From positions 484,481-548,480 of the forward strand of contig RCAB01000011.1 in NCBI GenBank assembly GCA_003640385.1: a stretch of DNA of 64,000 bases, in the 5' to 3' direction. The notes beneath the pieces are model-generated. The model did not search any database, had not been told where the DNA came from, and saw only the letters and a list, made by a program, of their open reading frames with translations. This document shows positions 50,430 through 63,001 of the stretch, one piece after another. The DNA comes from Setaria digitata. Taxonomy: Eukaryota > Nematoda > Chromadorea > Rhabditida > Setariidae. Position numbers and translations under genes: made by a program. Numbering within the stretch: the first letter of the stretch is position 1; every line of letters begins with the position of its first letter.

Positions 50430-51654
50430 CTTGTACTCCTGACACTACATCTAATAATGGTTTGTTTCCACAACTGTTAAGTCTTTTATACTTTACAAAG
50501 TATGCAAATATAAAAGCAAAACACAATAATGTCTACTAAAAAAAAATCTAACTGTACAGCAATACGTCTTTGGAATGCTGAAAATATGTGAAAAATAACG
50601 AGGTCTAAGTAATGTCTTTTTAAAAATCTCATGTTTCCATGCACTAAAAGACCAATTACAGCGTCATACCTTTGTGATCTGTACAATATAATTATTCAAA
50701 AAATCTGAGAGATTTTGCAGAAACGAGTTGGTGATGCACAGGACATCACTTCCATGTAAAGTAGGAGAGTTTCAACTTTTTTAAACTCTGAAAGACTGTA
50801 TTACTACAACAACTTTGCAAGTCTTTAGAATTAATTAATTATCCCTTTATCCAGCGTCATGCTGCAAAAAACTTTTCTAGAACCTCAGTCCTACCGGCAA
50901 GAGAGCAAAGTGACTTAAATGTACCATAGCTGGAGATGAAGCTGGTCAGCGTAAAAATTTATGGAATTGACCTTCCGTCTCCATTAAAAACAACAAATAT
51001 ATTAATCATACAAATTTCAGGTGTAGATGAACAGCTTCCCAGAAATTCGGGAAAGTGTCTTACAAGCTGTAGCAAAATCTATTTTTCAAGGCAAATTCAT
51101 CATATAATTCATGTAATAGCATCACATTCATATATTACGCTAAATTTTGACGAGTAAAAACTATCCAGTAGCAACAGTTAAAAACAAGCAATAACTTAAG
51201 GTAATGAAGAAGAGTTTTCATCCCACGCACTATCATCATTAATTTACTCACAATCCAATTAAATCTGCACAACAGACTGTGAATTAATAAATCGGTTAAA
51301 GTTCAAACTTAAGCCATAACTTTTACTAAGAAGTGTTAAAATCTACAATTCTTGTTTCAATAACTTTAAAGTAAATTACATCAAATATTAAAAAAATAAA
51401 TACTTTTAAAAAACCCAAAGCACGACCATCTCCACCACCTCAATTTCAATTAACCCCAAGCAGTAATTCAAACTTAGATAAGTACTTACAATTTACCCAG
51501 TCCACCATGATACCGGTAATCAATCTGCAAATAAAGACATAAGCAAACAGTAGACACATATAATTCAACCATAAAAATATAATTTTACTTAACAGTAATT
51601 CACACTGTTAACCAAAAACAGGGAATAGAGACACAAAAAGAAATGACGAGGAAA
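50430..51654. other. spacer between TTC9-like and PTP genes
   Basis: About 1.2 kb between the TTC9-like stop and the PTP start, both on the minus strand. It is AT-rich with no supported exon. The minus-strand acceptor just before the PTP ATG lies at its left end. The plus-strand open frame 50936-51157 is not recognisable. Confidence 0.45.
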
Positions 51655-53935
51655 TTAATTCCCATGTTGCTGATTTAAGTGCTGTTCGTTTGATAAATTC
51701 GCAGCAGCATTTCCATTCATTGTTACAACCTGATTCACACCAACACCAACATCATTCAGTTCCTGCAATTAAAGTAAAATATGACATATGACATCACTAG
51801 AATATGTTCAGCAGTCCTTTGTTTTGCTTAAAAAGTGCCTTACTTGGTTCAAATGGTGTCCATTTACTCTAGCTCCAAACGCACGTGAAAAATTACGTCG
51901 AACTTGATCATCTCGTCTACGCCGTTCCTCCGCTAATAACTGCTGACACTCATCAATTATTATTTGCGCCCCACGATCTTAAAGTTACTGAAGTCAGATG
52001 ACCACTTTATTACCCTTAGAAATGAAGCAAGAAATTAAGTAAAAACTCCACTTCTCCCACCAAAACTATTTTCATTAAGACATAAATGCAAAAAAAAAAA
52101 AGATTGGTAGAAACTAAAGAGGAAATTAAACTGAAAAATTTTACGTACCACTATAACAAAGCACCGCTATGCATCAAAAGAAAGCCACAAGTTAAATTAA
52201 AACGTACTAGTACAGCTACACTTTTGCAGTACTGCGATTGCTTTTTCATACATGTTTACCTTTGAAAGTGCCAGTCCTTTACGATATAAAGCTTTCTCAT
52301 TCGAAGGCTGCACCGATAAAACCTAAAACAAATTGATTCACATTAAATATAGAAACTATAATCTTTGAAAACAATCTAAAATATATCTGATATTTTTGAA
52401 GACTATTTAAGCTACATCGATAAATCATAATTAGATACCTATTTATAATTATAAGAATTAATATTACCATCATTTGCTATCATTCACCTTATCACAATAT
52501 TCCACAGCACGAAGGAAATCGAGTTCAGTACGATTCTGTCCTTTCAAAATACATGCTGCTAAATTACTGTAACATTTCAATGCAATATCAGTTGCTTCTG
52601 TTTTCATTTCTTCACCTCGACTTGTAGAACTAATCCTTTTGCGCCTTTCACCAAAATTTTCGGCTTTTTGTACCTTTTTAATTCAGCATATCAGCATTTT
52701 GAAAAACTTGAACGATTAAAAAATACTAATTCGGTAAAAATAACAAAAAGCAGGAGTCCCTTCATGCTTCTTTGTACTAGGATCAAAGCAAAGATAAAAC
52801 TCGTAAATTCGTATAACTCTATTTAAAATATGTGGCATACTCAAATATAAAGAAAACTTACTGCTGATTCAGCAGCAACATTAGTAGCATCAGCAACTTT
52901 ACTGCTTCCTTCCGCACTACCACTTTCTTCGTGATCATGCACCGATACATCGCGTTCCAGACGCGCCAAGCCTAAGGAAATGAGTTAATTAATGAAACGA
53001 CCATATAGTTAATGAGCGTCGAGAAAAGTAAAATACTTCAGACTCCACTCTGTAGCTTTATTATCAGGAAACTTTTACGCAACAATGAAGATAACTCTTA
53101 TTTAAGGAAAGAATTCCTCAATCAAGAGAATTCGATATTCTGTGTTTTTCCATGACAATATTAGAGCTAAAAGTGATTCAAAGAATTAGAAAAAAGTGAA
53201 GTAAATAGGTGACCAACTTTGCAATCCAAACTGTGAAAGTTGTTGAATTGCTCGAGCACGAAGTAAGCACTGGTGATACAGGTAGATGGCTGCACTGAAA
53301 TTATAACTTAAAAAAGTACAGACCATAAAGTAACATTAAAAATATCACTCTCATTTCTACGAGTTAGGACCAAGTCTTTCTTACAGCAGATCAGAATTAA
53401 ACGAATGTGATGCAGAGACGTTAGATAGAAAACTTGCTTAAAACTTGACAATGCGGAAAAATGTTACTAATGAGGCATTAAGATGGGATAGTTCGAATGG
53501 ATGTGCAAAAAAAAAAAAAAAAAAATGGTGTGTATGAATGAATCTTCGTGATTCCGTGAGCGGTTTCATATGACAGAATGATTAGTATCTGATACTTGTA
53601 TTTGGAGCCATCCTATTCGACAGGACAAGATAATCGTAAACTTAAGGGTTGAACAATTCTTTAAAAAAAGGAAGAGAAAGAATTTATTCCAGAATAAGAT
53701 GAGAAAAACGACAGTGACAATGATGAGCCAGTTAGAAAGCTGGTAAATGAGATATTCATTAAAATACATTACAGTAAAGAAAATTCTTTCGAAGTGGAAC
53801 TTTAAGACAAACTAACGCATAATCCCGCTCACTGTAACGAGCATTGGCTTGCTCCTTGAATCGATACGCTTCGCTCAAATTATAAGCATCTTGAGCTGTC
53901 TTATCCACTTTCGGTAAGTCAGTATTACTTGTCAT
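51655..53935 (-). CDS. TTC9-family tetratricopeptide repeat protein
   Basis: Seven exons join in phase: 53935-53817, 53294-53218, 52971-52862, 52673-52488, 52322-52220, 51977-51844, 51762-51655, giving 278 aa. TPR helices follow the TTC9/TTC9C plan: AYRFKEQANARYSERDYAAA then IYLYHQCLLRARAI; a low-complexity Ser/Glu/Ala insert (about 67-110); ALKCYSNLAACILKGQ with AVEYCDKVLSVQPSNEKALY (third repeat) and RKGLALSKVNMYEKAIAVLQ. An Arg/Gln-rich helix and a flexible Asn-rich tail follow. TTC9 proteins are thought to be chaperone-associated adaptors; TPRs of this type can bind Hsp90/Hsp70 C-termini. There is no FKBP domain, so it is not an immunophilin. An acceptor (GTTTTTAG) five bases before the ATG indicates a trans-spliced start. 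Two acceptors (exons 4 and 6, ending AAAAAG and TTTAAG) are unusual and need transcript support. Confidence 0.82.
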
Positions 53936-56900
53936 CAGCACTAAAAACCATGACAAGTAATCGGCCTACAGTAGCCAACCTTTCCATGCCCTACCGTATC
54001 TGAATATTGTCCATACCAGTAACTTTCGTCACGGATAACACAAAGAAAGAGACTAATTTGAGGAGAAATAACTAAGCCACAAAAAAGAAACACAGCACTG
54101 AATTTTTTCTCCTTCCTTTTCTTATCCTCTTTCTCATCCCAAAACTCCCACTTCTACATACAGCCTCAGAAAATATTTCCCGAGTCCAAGCAGTAGCCAC
54201 AAGTCAGCATCCTAGCGCAAACAACATTGGCAACAGTTCAACTAGTACAGTTGGCCTCAGTATGCAAAAGTGTCATCTCAGTTATTCTACGTAGCCAAAA
54301 TGAGCACTCAACATAGCATAGTTTCCTTGGAAGATGTCACGTAGTGGCTGCAGCTTATCTTTAGTGTTTCCGTGAAGTTAACTGTTAGGAATTTGGAATC
54401 GCAGACAAGACTAGTCAAGTCCTACCATCCGAATCGTTCACTGCAGGCCGCATCATAAGTATGCTAAGGAACAAACATTCTTTCCTGTAATGTGCTTGTA
54501 TCCAGGTAGAGTTGTTACACGTTATAATTCTAAGCTTCCTTCCTTCGACTATTTTCTCTTTCCCTGATAAAGCCATTTTATACGGTCACTGAATATGCAA
54601 TGCAACCTGATGATGTGGTGCTAATACGAAACTTTTTTCCTCACATAGTCTTCCAGTTTCGATTAGAGTTTGTAAAGAATTCCCGAAGTATAGGTATTTG
54701 AAGTTCGGTTAGTGGAGTAACATGTGACACTTTGTGTCTGTAGTGGAACAGAGCAGAGGAAGGATGTACGAAATGCATCCTGAATTATTCAAATATGGAG
54801 AAGTAATAATGACTCAAGCACAGTTCCGAATATTTCCTCACAGCAGAAGGATACATGATTAAATTTCCTTATTAATTAATAGTGAAGGCATTTCAGGATG
54901 GGAGGTAAATATTGATCGATTTGAATACTGCCTGATTTTCTAAACCTACCAAATCGGTAGTTTTTTTCTCACTTTTCATTTCCTGCTAATCCTCGCATCT
55001 TCAATGATTTGTCAGAACATTCATGCAATTATATTCACTTGAGCTCAGAAGCGGCTGATGTCTTTTTTAAAAAGTGACGATGGATGTTTTGAAAATAATC
55101 AACAAACTAGTATGCACTGAGATAGCATTCTGCTTGTTGCTGGTAATTATACCACAAGTGACACATTCACCATTTTTGGCCTATACACGGGAACTGATAA
55201 ATTATTCCTTACCGAGACCTGCGACACTTTCGTGAACGCTTTATTTTTTCGGCTAACTTTTATTCCTTTTTAGGCATTCGAAATACAAGCATCCTGTTAG
55301 TGAACCTCCTCACATTCAACTAGCATCTACTCTAAAACTTAGGAAGTGAGCAAGTATTTTTAGGTTTGTTGGCATTCTGCTCTTTTTAAAAAGCTTCGCC
55401 TTGCACAACACTGACATCTTCATGAAGCCATTACAAAGTTCACCTGCCTCATTCTTTGCATGGTGTAGCAGCGGCTGTTTCCATACACTCACTCACCTTG
55501 CTTGTCTAAGTGGAGTTAACCTAAGCAAATCTCACAGATCGGCAACCGCTCCCATTTGACACTCCAAAAACGTCGGTACGCATCACCTCGAACAAAGCAA
55601 AGGTGTAGTTGGAACAAAACCTGTAAAGTACAGTGGCCCGAGAATGGCTGAACCAAAACCATAATTGCCTCCCCTCCTGGGAAGGCACCCAAAAATTGTT
55701 CCCCGGGTCTTGGACAAGGCCCTGAATAAAGATTAGACAGCGCCACACCCCCACTACGCTTAGCCATATTATAGAGCATACAATGGTCGGTGAGTTGATG
55801 AAAGGTTGGTTATGCAGAGAAAAAAAGCATACTCTCTCGTCATGCATGGCCATTCTTTTTGATTCACAACCGCGAACTTCATGAATGATGGACAGATTGC
55901 TGCAATGAGTTAGTTTGAGGCGAAAGAATCCAACTGATAAATGTCAGAAGAAACTAATGCGTGGAAGTTTTGGACTGTTTCGGATCTCTAAATAATCGTA
56001 ACATGAGAAGAGTACGCTGGTGCTATCAGTGATAATAATGGATTAGATGATAAGTAAAAGGATGATAATGGACATGTTGTTGGTGACAGTGATGAATAAG
56101 GAATGAGGAAGGACGATAATCCTGAACAGCTTTACCATCTCATCGGTATATACTCATTTATGACCTGGAAACGATCTGCAATTTTTTATTTCCAACTTTT
56201 CGACAATAAGCTACTTTTGACAGGCTTTATTACGAAAAACTTGATTACTGACAGTGATCTTACTTTGGAGATAACGTGGGGTACTCTTTGCAATGATAAT
56301 ATTAGCATTTCCATTCAGTAAGTTCAACTTCCAGGCAGTATGTACCAAATTTAGAATTTTTTACCACTGCACTTTATTGCGTTTGCTCTTTAATTATATA
56401 TTTTTTAATAATACAGGAGAAAAAAGAGATTTGGTCCATCTATTCCAGCGAATTCCATTACGAGATATTTTTCAACATATCAAGACACCTTAAGCATTTC
56501 ATCGTACTCCGTAGAAATAATTTTAGAGATATAATGAAGGTCATCAAACAAGTCAATACGATGAGAAGTTTGTTAACAACAAAATATATTACAAATTAAT
56601 TCTAAAGCAGTTGCAAACTACGTTCAGACAAAATTTTCAGTTTTCCATAAAAAAAGTGAGTGGAGACTTCATAAAATAAAAGTAAGTCCTGATAAAACAT
56701 CCAGAACTTATTTAAACGGGAGCAGTATGACATCGTGATATTTTGGTCAATTTCTGTTACATGGAATACTTATTTAATCGCATCTGAATAAGACATTTGT
56801 CTGAAATTAATTTCGTGATTTTTGCAAAAAATTTTAGATATATAGCTAATCATTCTTTTCGATATGCACTAAATTTGATAGCGGTTATTGCTTCTTTCTA

Positions 56901-59631
56901 CCATTTGCACATTCCGCCAGTCCGCAACACTTGTTCTTAAAGAATTTTTTTTAAGTTTTCTTTAAACTACTGAAATAAAGTGTATAAAAATATAAAATAA
57001 ATGTCTCGAAAGCCATTTATTAGTTGCTCATATTATCATTTTCGTGAACTAGCAAAAATCAGCAGATGTCAAAAGAAGAAAAAAAAAACCCACATCTTTT
57101 ATTTTCGTTTGAGCTGTCTTTATTCCTTATATTGGCAAATAGAAGCATATGCGACTGTTGCCTTCTCGAGCTTTTCATCTCGAGAACTCACACATTCAAA
57201 CGTTTCTGTGAAAACTATGAAACCTGTAAGAACGAATAATCGTAGTAATGTAAATATCGCTCAGCTTGGAAATGCCCATTATTCATACTCTTTATGTAGT
57301 GCTGTAACCTTTAACATCTTTTATATTAACGACAGTATCTTAGTGAAATTTACCAGTGATTGTTGGATTCAAACAGAATAATTAGTTTCAAATAAAACCG
57401 ACCCTTTTGTTGAATGTTATTTAATCTCACCAATTTAAATTAAAATTTAAAGATCTAAAATTTTTTAAAATTTAAAAATCCGTTAAAGAAGACTTCTCTG
57501 CTTTTACCTCTGAGATTTTTTGTTTAAGCAAAGATTTTTTTCTGAATAATTTTCAAAATCATGCAAAAATTAAGGCAAGAAAGTTGCAGGAAGCTCGTCA
57601 GGCGATATAATATCATTCTTCAATGTTCCTTATCAGAGCAAATAAAATTCGAAATTTCACTTAAATTAACTTCTGATATGGGTACTGCTATATGTTTCAC
57701 GGTTAGGCTTCTCGTGAACAGATCCTGCTCAAAAAGATCAAAATGCTGCTTAGAGATAATTTGGTAATATTAAATTTTGATCAATTCAATGAAATTTATA
57801 AGGAATCTTGAATTGATCGTATTAATTCTCTTTTGCACAACTCTACGATCTCAAGTATCAGGCAGCGCGAATCTCAGCGGAAGCAACAGTGATTGCTAGT
57901 TCACTGATTATTAATAAAGCAAGTTGATGAATAATTAGATTTTTGGAATAACAGCTGTCAAATGCGTTTATGTACGCTAAATGCATTCAAGTTTTTGGAA
58001 TTCTTAAAAATACTGGTATCGGAATATTGAGATGCATCCGCCACTAGGCCAACTAGTAATTTTTCTGATGCTCACAAATTTGCATGTGTTTTTCACATTT
58101 TAAAAAATCACAACTATTTGCTTAGTCATCTCTTTGGACTTTTTAATTTAGATTTTTTTTTAATTTTTAATTTACTTTTTTAATTTTTAATTTTCTTAAA
58201 ATCTCCTTTAAGTCAATAAATAAACAGTCTTTTTTTAATCTGTGATTGCGATTGTAAAATGGTGAAACTTCTGAAAACTAACGCTATTCTTAATCACTTG
58301 CTATGAGCAATGACATCAGTCGAATATAAACTTTGTCTGACTAGGACGACATTGGAGCTGAAAAAAAGATTTTCAAGAATTCTCGTAGTTTGCGATGATA
58401 CTCAATGGTAATTAGCATGGAACTGTCAAAGGAAGACTAGGAAGTGAAGTTCCTCCTTGTTTAAAATTAAAAAATGTATTCTGTTCGTGATTCATGCCTA
58501 AAGTGAATTGCTCTTTTCTAATTTTCCTTTTAAATACATGTAATACAAAAGTACTTCAGTTACTTGTAATTAATGCAAGTGTTACTTTTCTCCATATCAA
58601 AGAAAAATAGCCAAATATTCCTCTGTGCTCGGTTGTAAACTCAGATTTAATTTTGAAGTAGACTTTGCTGCTCGCCTGCCAATAAACGAGTGCATCGACC
58701 GTTTTGAATCTATCAAACACGAATATTCGTTGCAATATGTTAGTAAAGTAGAAATATAAGATGAATCGCCAGAGGCTAGAGTACGAGGTTAAGATGCAAG
58801 CTAGGTTGGACTCTGTTAGCAGCAATCATTATCGTCATCATCATTATCATCGTCGTTATCTGCAAGATCAGCTTACTAGTTGAAGGAAGAAAGGGAAAGA
58901 AACATCACTGAGTAGCTTTAGCATTTGCTTAGTTAAAACGTTATTCTCGAAGCTACTGCTCAGAAAAATCCAATCTTCTGTGGTGCTTTTTTAAGCTATT
59001 GAGATGATATGGTTTTTAATAAGTTTTTTGAGCACAATTATTTGAATAAGCTGAATAAATCTGAAATTTAAATTTAGAATGCACGAATTCTCCGAAAAAT
59101 AGTAAGTAGTATGCCGGAAATATTTCCAGCAACTGTTATTTTACAGTTGAATTAGGCAACTGTCTACGCTCCTTACCCTAATTAAAAAATTTCCACGTTT
59201 TTACATTGATCGAGATATTCTTACAAATTGTTTCCTTCACTTGTTTATTTAAAAATAATTAAGTAAAAATGAAGATGATAAGTATAAATAAACTTCTCCT
59301 GCACTACTTTCATTATTTGGTTTTGGTTAAAGCAGATGTAATACATGTGCGAAAAGTTATCAAAGAAATGGCGACGTCAAGTAAAATAAAATTTAATCGA
59401 TGTTAAGACTGTTCCTCAGATGAGCAATAGTTCGCATGAATGACGCTAATTAAGAATCTTTTCTTTAATTCAATCTGCCTATTAAGTTTTTTTCCCTTTC
59501 CTTTTTTTCCAAAATAAAGTTTGTCGCCTAAAATTTGTATAAAATTTTTGTCAATCTTCTGAAAAACCGAAAATTTTAGCTTATTGTCAACACGTTCAAA
59601 AGCAAAACAACAAGCCTTCGGCATTTAAGTA
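53936..59631. other. long intergenic region with exon-like pieces but no assigned gene
   Basis: About 5.7 kb. An exon-like piece at about 55274-55346 (plus) has acceptor CCTTTTTAG, donor GTGAGC and an open frame reading HSKYKHPVSEPPHIQLAST. The GC-richer block 55516-55853 is open on both strands and is listed separately. A 126-codon plus-strand frame at 57001-57381 and an 89-codon minus-strand frame at 58556-58825 have no recognisable family. The stretch 58140-58200 is a degenerate TTTTTAATTTTTAA low-complexity run. Confidence 0.45.
55516..55853 (-). other. GC-richer block with overlapping open frames on both strands
   Basis: Two overlapping minus-strand frames (55516-55779 and 55521-55853) are open, and a plus-strand frame is also open over about 55540-55606. 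The best coding candidate on the minus strand follows an acceptor (TCTTTATTCAG) and reads CPRPGEQFLGAFPGGEAIMV onward, with a possible donor after CTLQ. I do not recognise it. It may be a real exon, a pseudogene piece, or the 5' regulatory island of the TTC9-like gene about 1.6 kb away. Confidence 0.25.
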
Positions 59632-59645
59632 ATGTCAGCCGAAGG
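59615..59645 (+). promoter_or_regulatory. inverted repeat spanning the start codon of the 59.6 kb gene
   Basis: CCTTCGGC at 59615-59622 and GCCGAAGG at 59638-59645 are perfect 8-base complements with a 15-base loop that contains the ATG (59632-59634). In a transcript carrying this leader, the stem would enclose the start codon. If a spliced leader is added at the AG at 59628-59629, the left arm would be removed. Confidence 0.5.
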
Positions 59646-62600
59646 ATTTTGGTTATTCGATGGTCTGGAAGAGGAACCATATGGTCTGTTACCGCTTGTC
59701 AATTTATCCGGGAAGGGTGGGCCGACGTCTACGAAATTTGTCGAAAGGATCGGCTCATACCAGTGGTACTTGAATGACGAAACACCAACCATAGTTGTAA
59801 GCTTTGAACATTTTGACATGATTTGCGTAGTATGATGATAGAAGTGACCGCTTCTACTTTGCATCTTCTTTTCCTCAGACAAATCACGAGCAACAACGAG
59901 TATAAACATTTTTTGAAAAATATATACCCGTTGTCGCCTATCAGTCGCATGCCTTTTTTAAAGTTCTACTTTTGGAATAAATAATAATGAGCAATTGTTT
60001 TATGACTTGATTATCCGGATAATGAATCAATTGCTTAAGAAGAAATTCAAGTTTATCTTTAATTTAGATACCTGGTATGCCCCCGGAGTCATTCTTCTGG
60101 GCAGGTGGGAAATTGCAACAGGATCATGGTGTCGTTATATATGATGTCAATCACTTGAAAGTTTGTTTTTTACTTCTGAAAACCAAACCTTTTTTCTAAG
60201 CATTTTTAAATCTCCATGTTATGAGAAAACTGCTAATCGTAACTTTATTATTAATTTCCTCTTGACCACTAATTCAAAATTATAATTCCCTTTTGAAACC
60301 AGCCTTGATGCTAATGCTATTTGACAAAAAGCTGTTAAGAAATTAGATTGCACTATAAGGTGAATTTTATATTTCCTAAGATTGTCAGCACTGTTGATAT
60401 GCCCAGTAGATGGTCATTAATTTAGTAGTTCTGTTTAAGATCACCAGTATTTCAGATTCCGACTGGTTCCTTAGACACAGCAGTATTAGCTGCATATCAC
60501 ATAACGGCGAAAGCGAAGAAACCAATTAATTTCAATGACTTTAATTTTATCACTGATGCTGTAAACTTACAAAAACTGTTCGCATTTGCGCAAGAAGCTG
60601 GCGATGGACTGTTTCGAATTGATGTGGAACGGATAGGAAAAACCGTTTTATTAACAAGGTTTTATTAACAGAGCCTTATCGAGAGTCAGTACTGAAACAG
60701 TAACACTGCAACCTTTCAAGACTTTAATAGATTTTTATTCAGTCCAGTTCTTTTTATCAATAAACAGTCATCTCATCTCCGTAAGATTTCACCAGGCAAA
60801 CACTAACTGAAAGCGCTTCCACCAATGATTAACCCTTCTAACGTTTCTTCAATTTATATCCTTTCTGATTCATTCCATAGCTTCATTTGAAAATATTATA
60901 AATACAGCAACTTTTCCTATATCATCCAAACAAATTTAATTCTGCTTTAGTTTTTCTGAATCTGGTAATATTTATGAGATAAAATTGATCGCTAGTAATA
61001 AATAGACTGGGGTACATATGATTTTTTTTATCCACAAACTCGTTAGTATAATCTTTAATATTCAAATTGAAATGCTATGCAAAATTTTTTAGAATGGAAG
61101 CATCAGATCTCATGGAAATTGGTCATGTAACATTTGATCAGGCGTTAAAACGAAAAATGACAAAAGCGAGGTCAAAATTCACTACTGGTCCATTTTTCCA
61201 ACTTGTTTCCTACCAGTTTGGTCAATTCAAATTACTGGTACGATTCGAAGTCGACTGTGCTGATTATGCTGCGGTGAAAATGCAAAGGTAACAATTTCAG
61301 ACGATTTTGCCTGATCAAACTTCCTGTTAATACTGCAATCGATTTAAATTTACCAGTTGCAAATTGATTTCTTCAGTGATAGATCGATTTAAGGTCTAAA
61401 AATCCAGAAAAAGACAGTTTCTAGCCTTGTTTTAACTTGGAAAACATTCTGAATCTTTCGAACTGTAAATTAGGTAATTACTTATTAGAGAATGAGCATT
61501 CCGCTTAGAAATCTAGAAAAGATTAATGGGTATAGTAGTAGCATTTAACATTCGAACTATGACTCAGGACGTATAATACTCTATTAGGGACCAAGTTTTT
61601 AGTTTTTAAAGAAAACATTTCAAATATTTGGTGACGACATATATAATACATGCTTTTGCAACGTTGACTATGGAATTCAAGTCAATACTTTTGATAATGA
61701 GAGTGCTTTCTTTTTTCAATGAAATATTTTTAAATTGCCGTGGGAAGAACAATTGCTATTCGGCTTGGTCTTCGCAATGAACAGCTGTTCCTCTTAAATA
61801 TCATATAATGAACTAATTGTACAAGCATCCTCTGCTTAAGAGAATAATCACTGTGTTGATCAAATTCACGAATTGTTGTAGTGACTCCCTGCCACCATAT
61901 TTCATAAATAGTTATTGAACTTTCCGATTCTTGTTTACCATGTCTAAATGATTGATCAAAGCATACCTGAACTTACTTTTCCATTCAATACCAAATGCTC
62001 GACGGCATTTCACTCGTGAACTGGGTCAGTAGAGTAATTATTATTTTTTACATGAGAAAATTTACAAATATCAATAATTTATAAGTAACAATCACTATTT
62101 ACTATTTATAGAAAGTAGTACTAAAACCAATGACTTCACTGCAAACGCCTTCTGTCTTAAAGGCATAAACGTAAATAACCCAATCATTTGGCAGATATTT
62201 TAAAGTAATAATATATGATATAAAGAATTTCAGCACCTAGAATCATACTCTAGGAAATAACTCAGAAATGTGTTTGATATGAAGTTTTCATATTGGAATC
62301 AAAGATTAGGTAAAATTAATTACAATTTAGCACAGTAAAGAAGCTGCTTGTGATATTAACTAAAAATGAAATGAATGAAATATTTTTCTGAGAACTGAAA
62401 TTAACCTTATTTATTTTCTAGTGAAAACAATCTGGAAAAGGAAGGCGAAACGGAGCCAAAAAAGGAGAAATTTACCGAAAATAATGCTATTTCATATATG
62501 GAATATGGTGAAGTACCACGGAACGTACCGTTACAATTACTAACAACTTATCCACAAGGTGCTGGATTTCCATTCTTCACATGGGCACAAATGTTTTTCA

Positions 62601-63001
62601 CCACTGCAGATCAGGTTTGTACAGAGTTACGATAAGCGGAGAATTACGAGATTAAAATCTGAGGAACTCACTGCAGTATTAAATTAAAATTTCTGCAGGA
62701 AATCGTGGGCTGGTTCAAGGGAAATGGTGATTTTGGAAAGCCAGCGATGAACGCCCTTTCTGATATTTCCAAGCTAATTAAACCTTTGCCCTATGTGGTA
62801 CTCTCGAAAGTTCATGACTGTTTAGACAAAATTGCCAAGTTTTTGATAAAAAATGATCCTGAATTCAAATGTGCTTTGGTGTGGAAAGGAAAAAATCATC
62901 TTGAAATTTTTGCTAAAACCAGTACCACTGGGGCTGTTTCACCTGGAGTAAAAGAATTATTGAAGACGCAATGCAAGGAACCAGAAGAATCAGAAAAATG
63001 A
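59632..63001 (+). CDS. conserved protein resembling a fungal family often mis-annotated as GGPP synthase
   Basis: Six exons join in phase: 59632-59796, 60068-60160, 60456-60658, 61093-61287, 62422-62614, 62699-63001, giving 383 aa. There is no signal peptide or membrane segment. The order of motifs recalls a fungal family from memory: YQW-LNDETPTIV followed by IPGMPPESFFWAGGKLQQD; a D-N pair (DVNHLK); FNDFNFITDAVNLQKLFAFA; FRIDVERIGKTVLLTR; GHVTFDQALKRKMTK; then FQLVSYQFGQFKLLVRFEVD. None of the Asp-rich motifs of true prenyl synthases is present, so that name would be wrong. The conserved acidic residues in the RFEVD segment suggest a possible nuclease-like core, but that is speculation. The C-terminal about 160 residues (GFPFFTWAQMFFTTADQ and a helical tail) look like a separate substrate- or partner-binding part. 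Function unknown. Confidence 0.85.

Noticed and set aside
57001..57381. 126-codon plus-strand frame starting with ATG
   Set aside because: No domain, a poly-Lys run from an A tract, low-GC composition like the surroundings, and a length within chance expectation.
59632..63001. Naming the gene a geranylgeranyl diphosphate synthase
   Set aside because: The Asp-rich DDxxD-type motifs of prenyl synthases are absent; only similarity to a mislabelled family is suspected.
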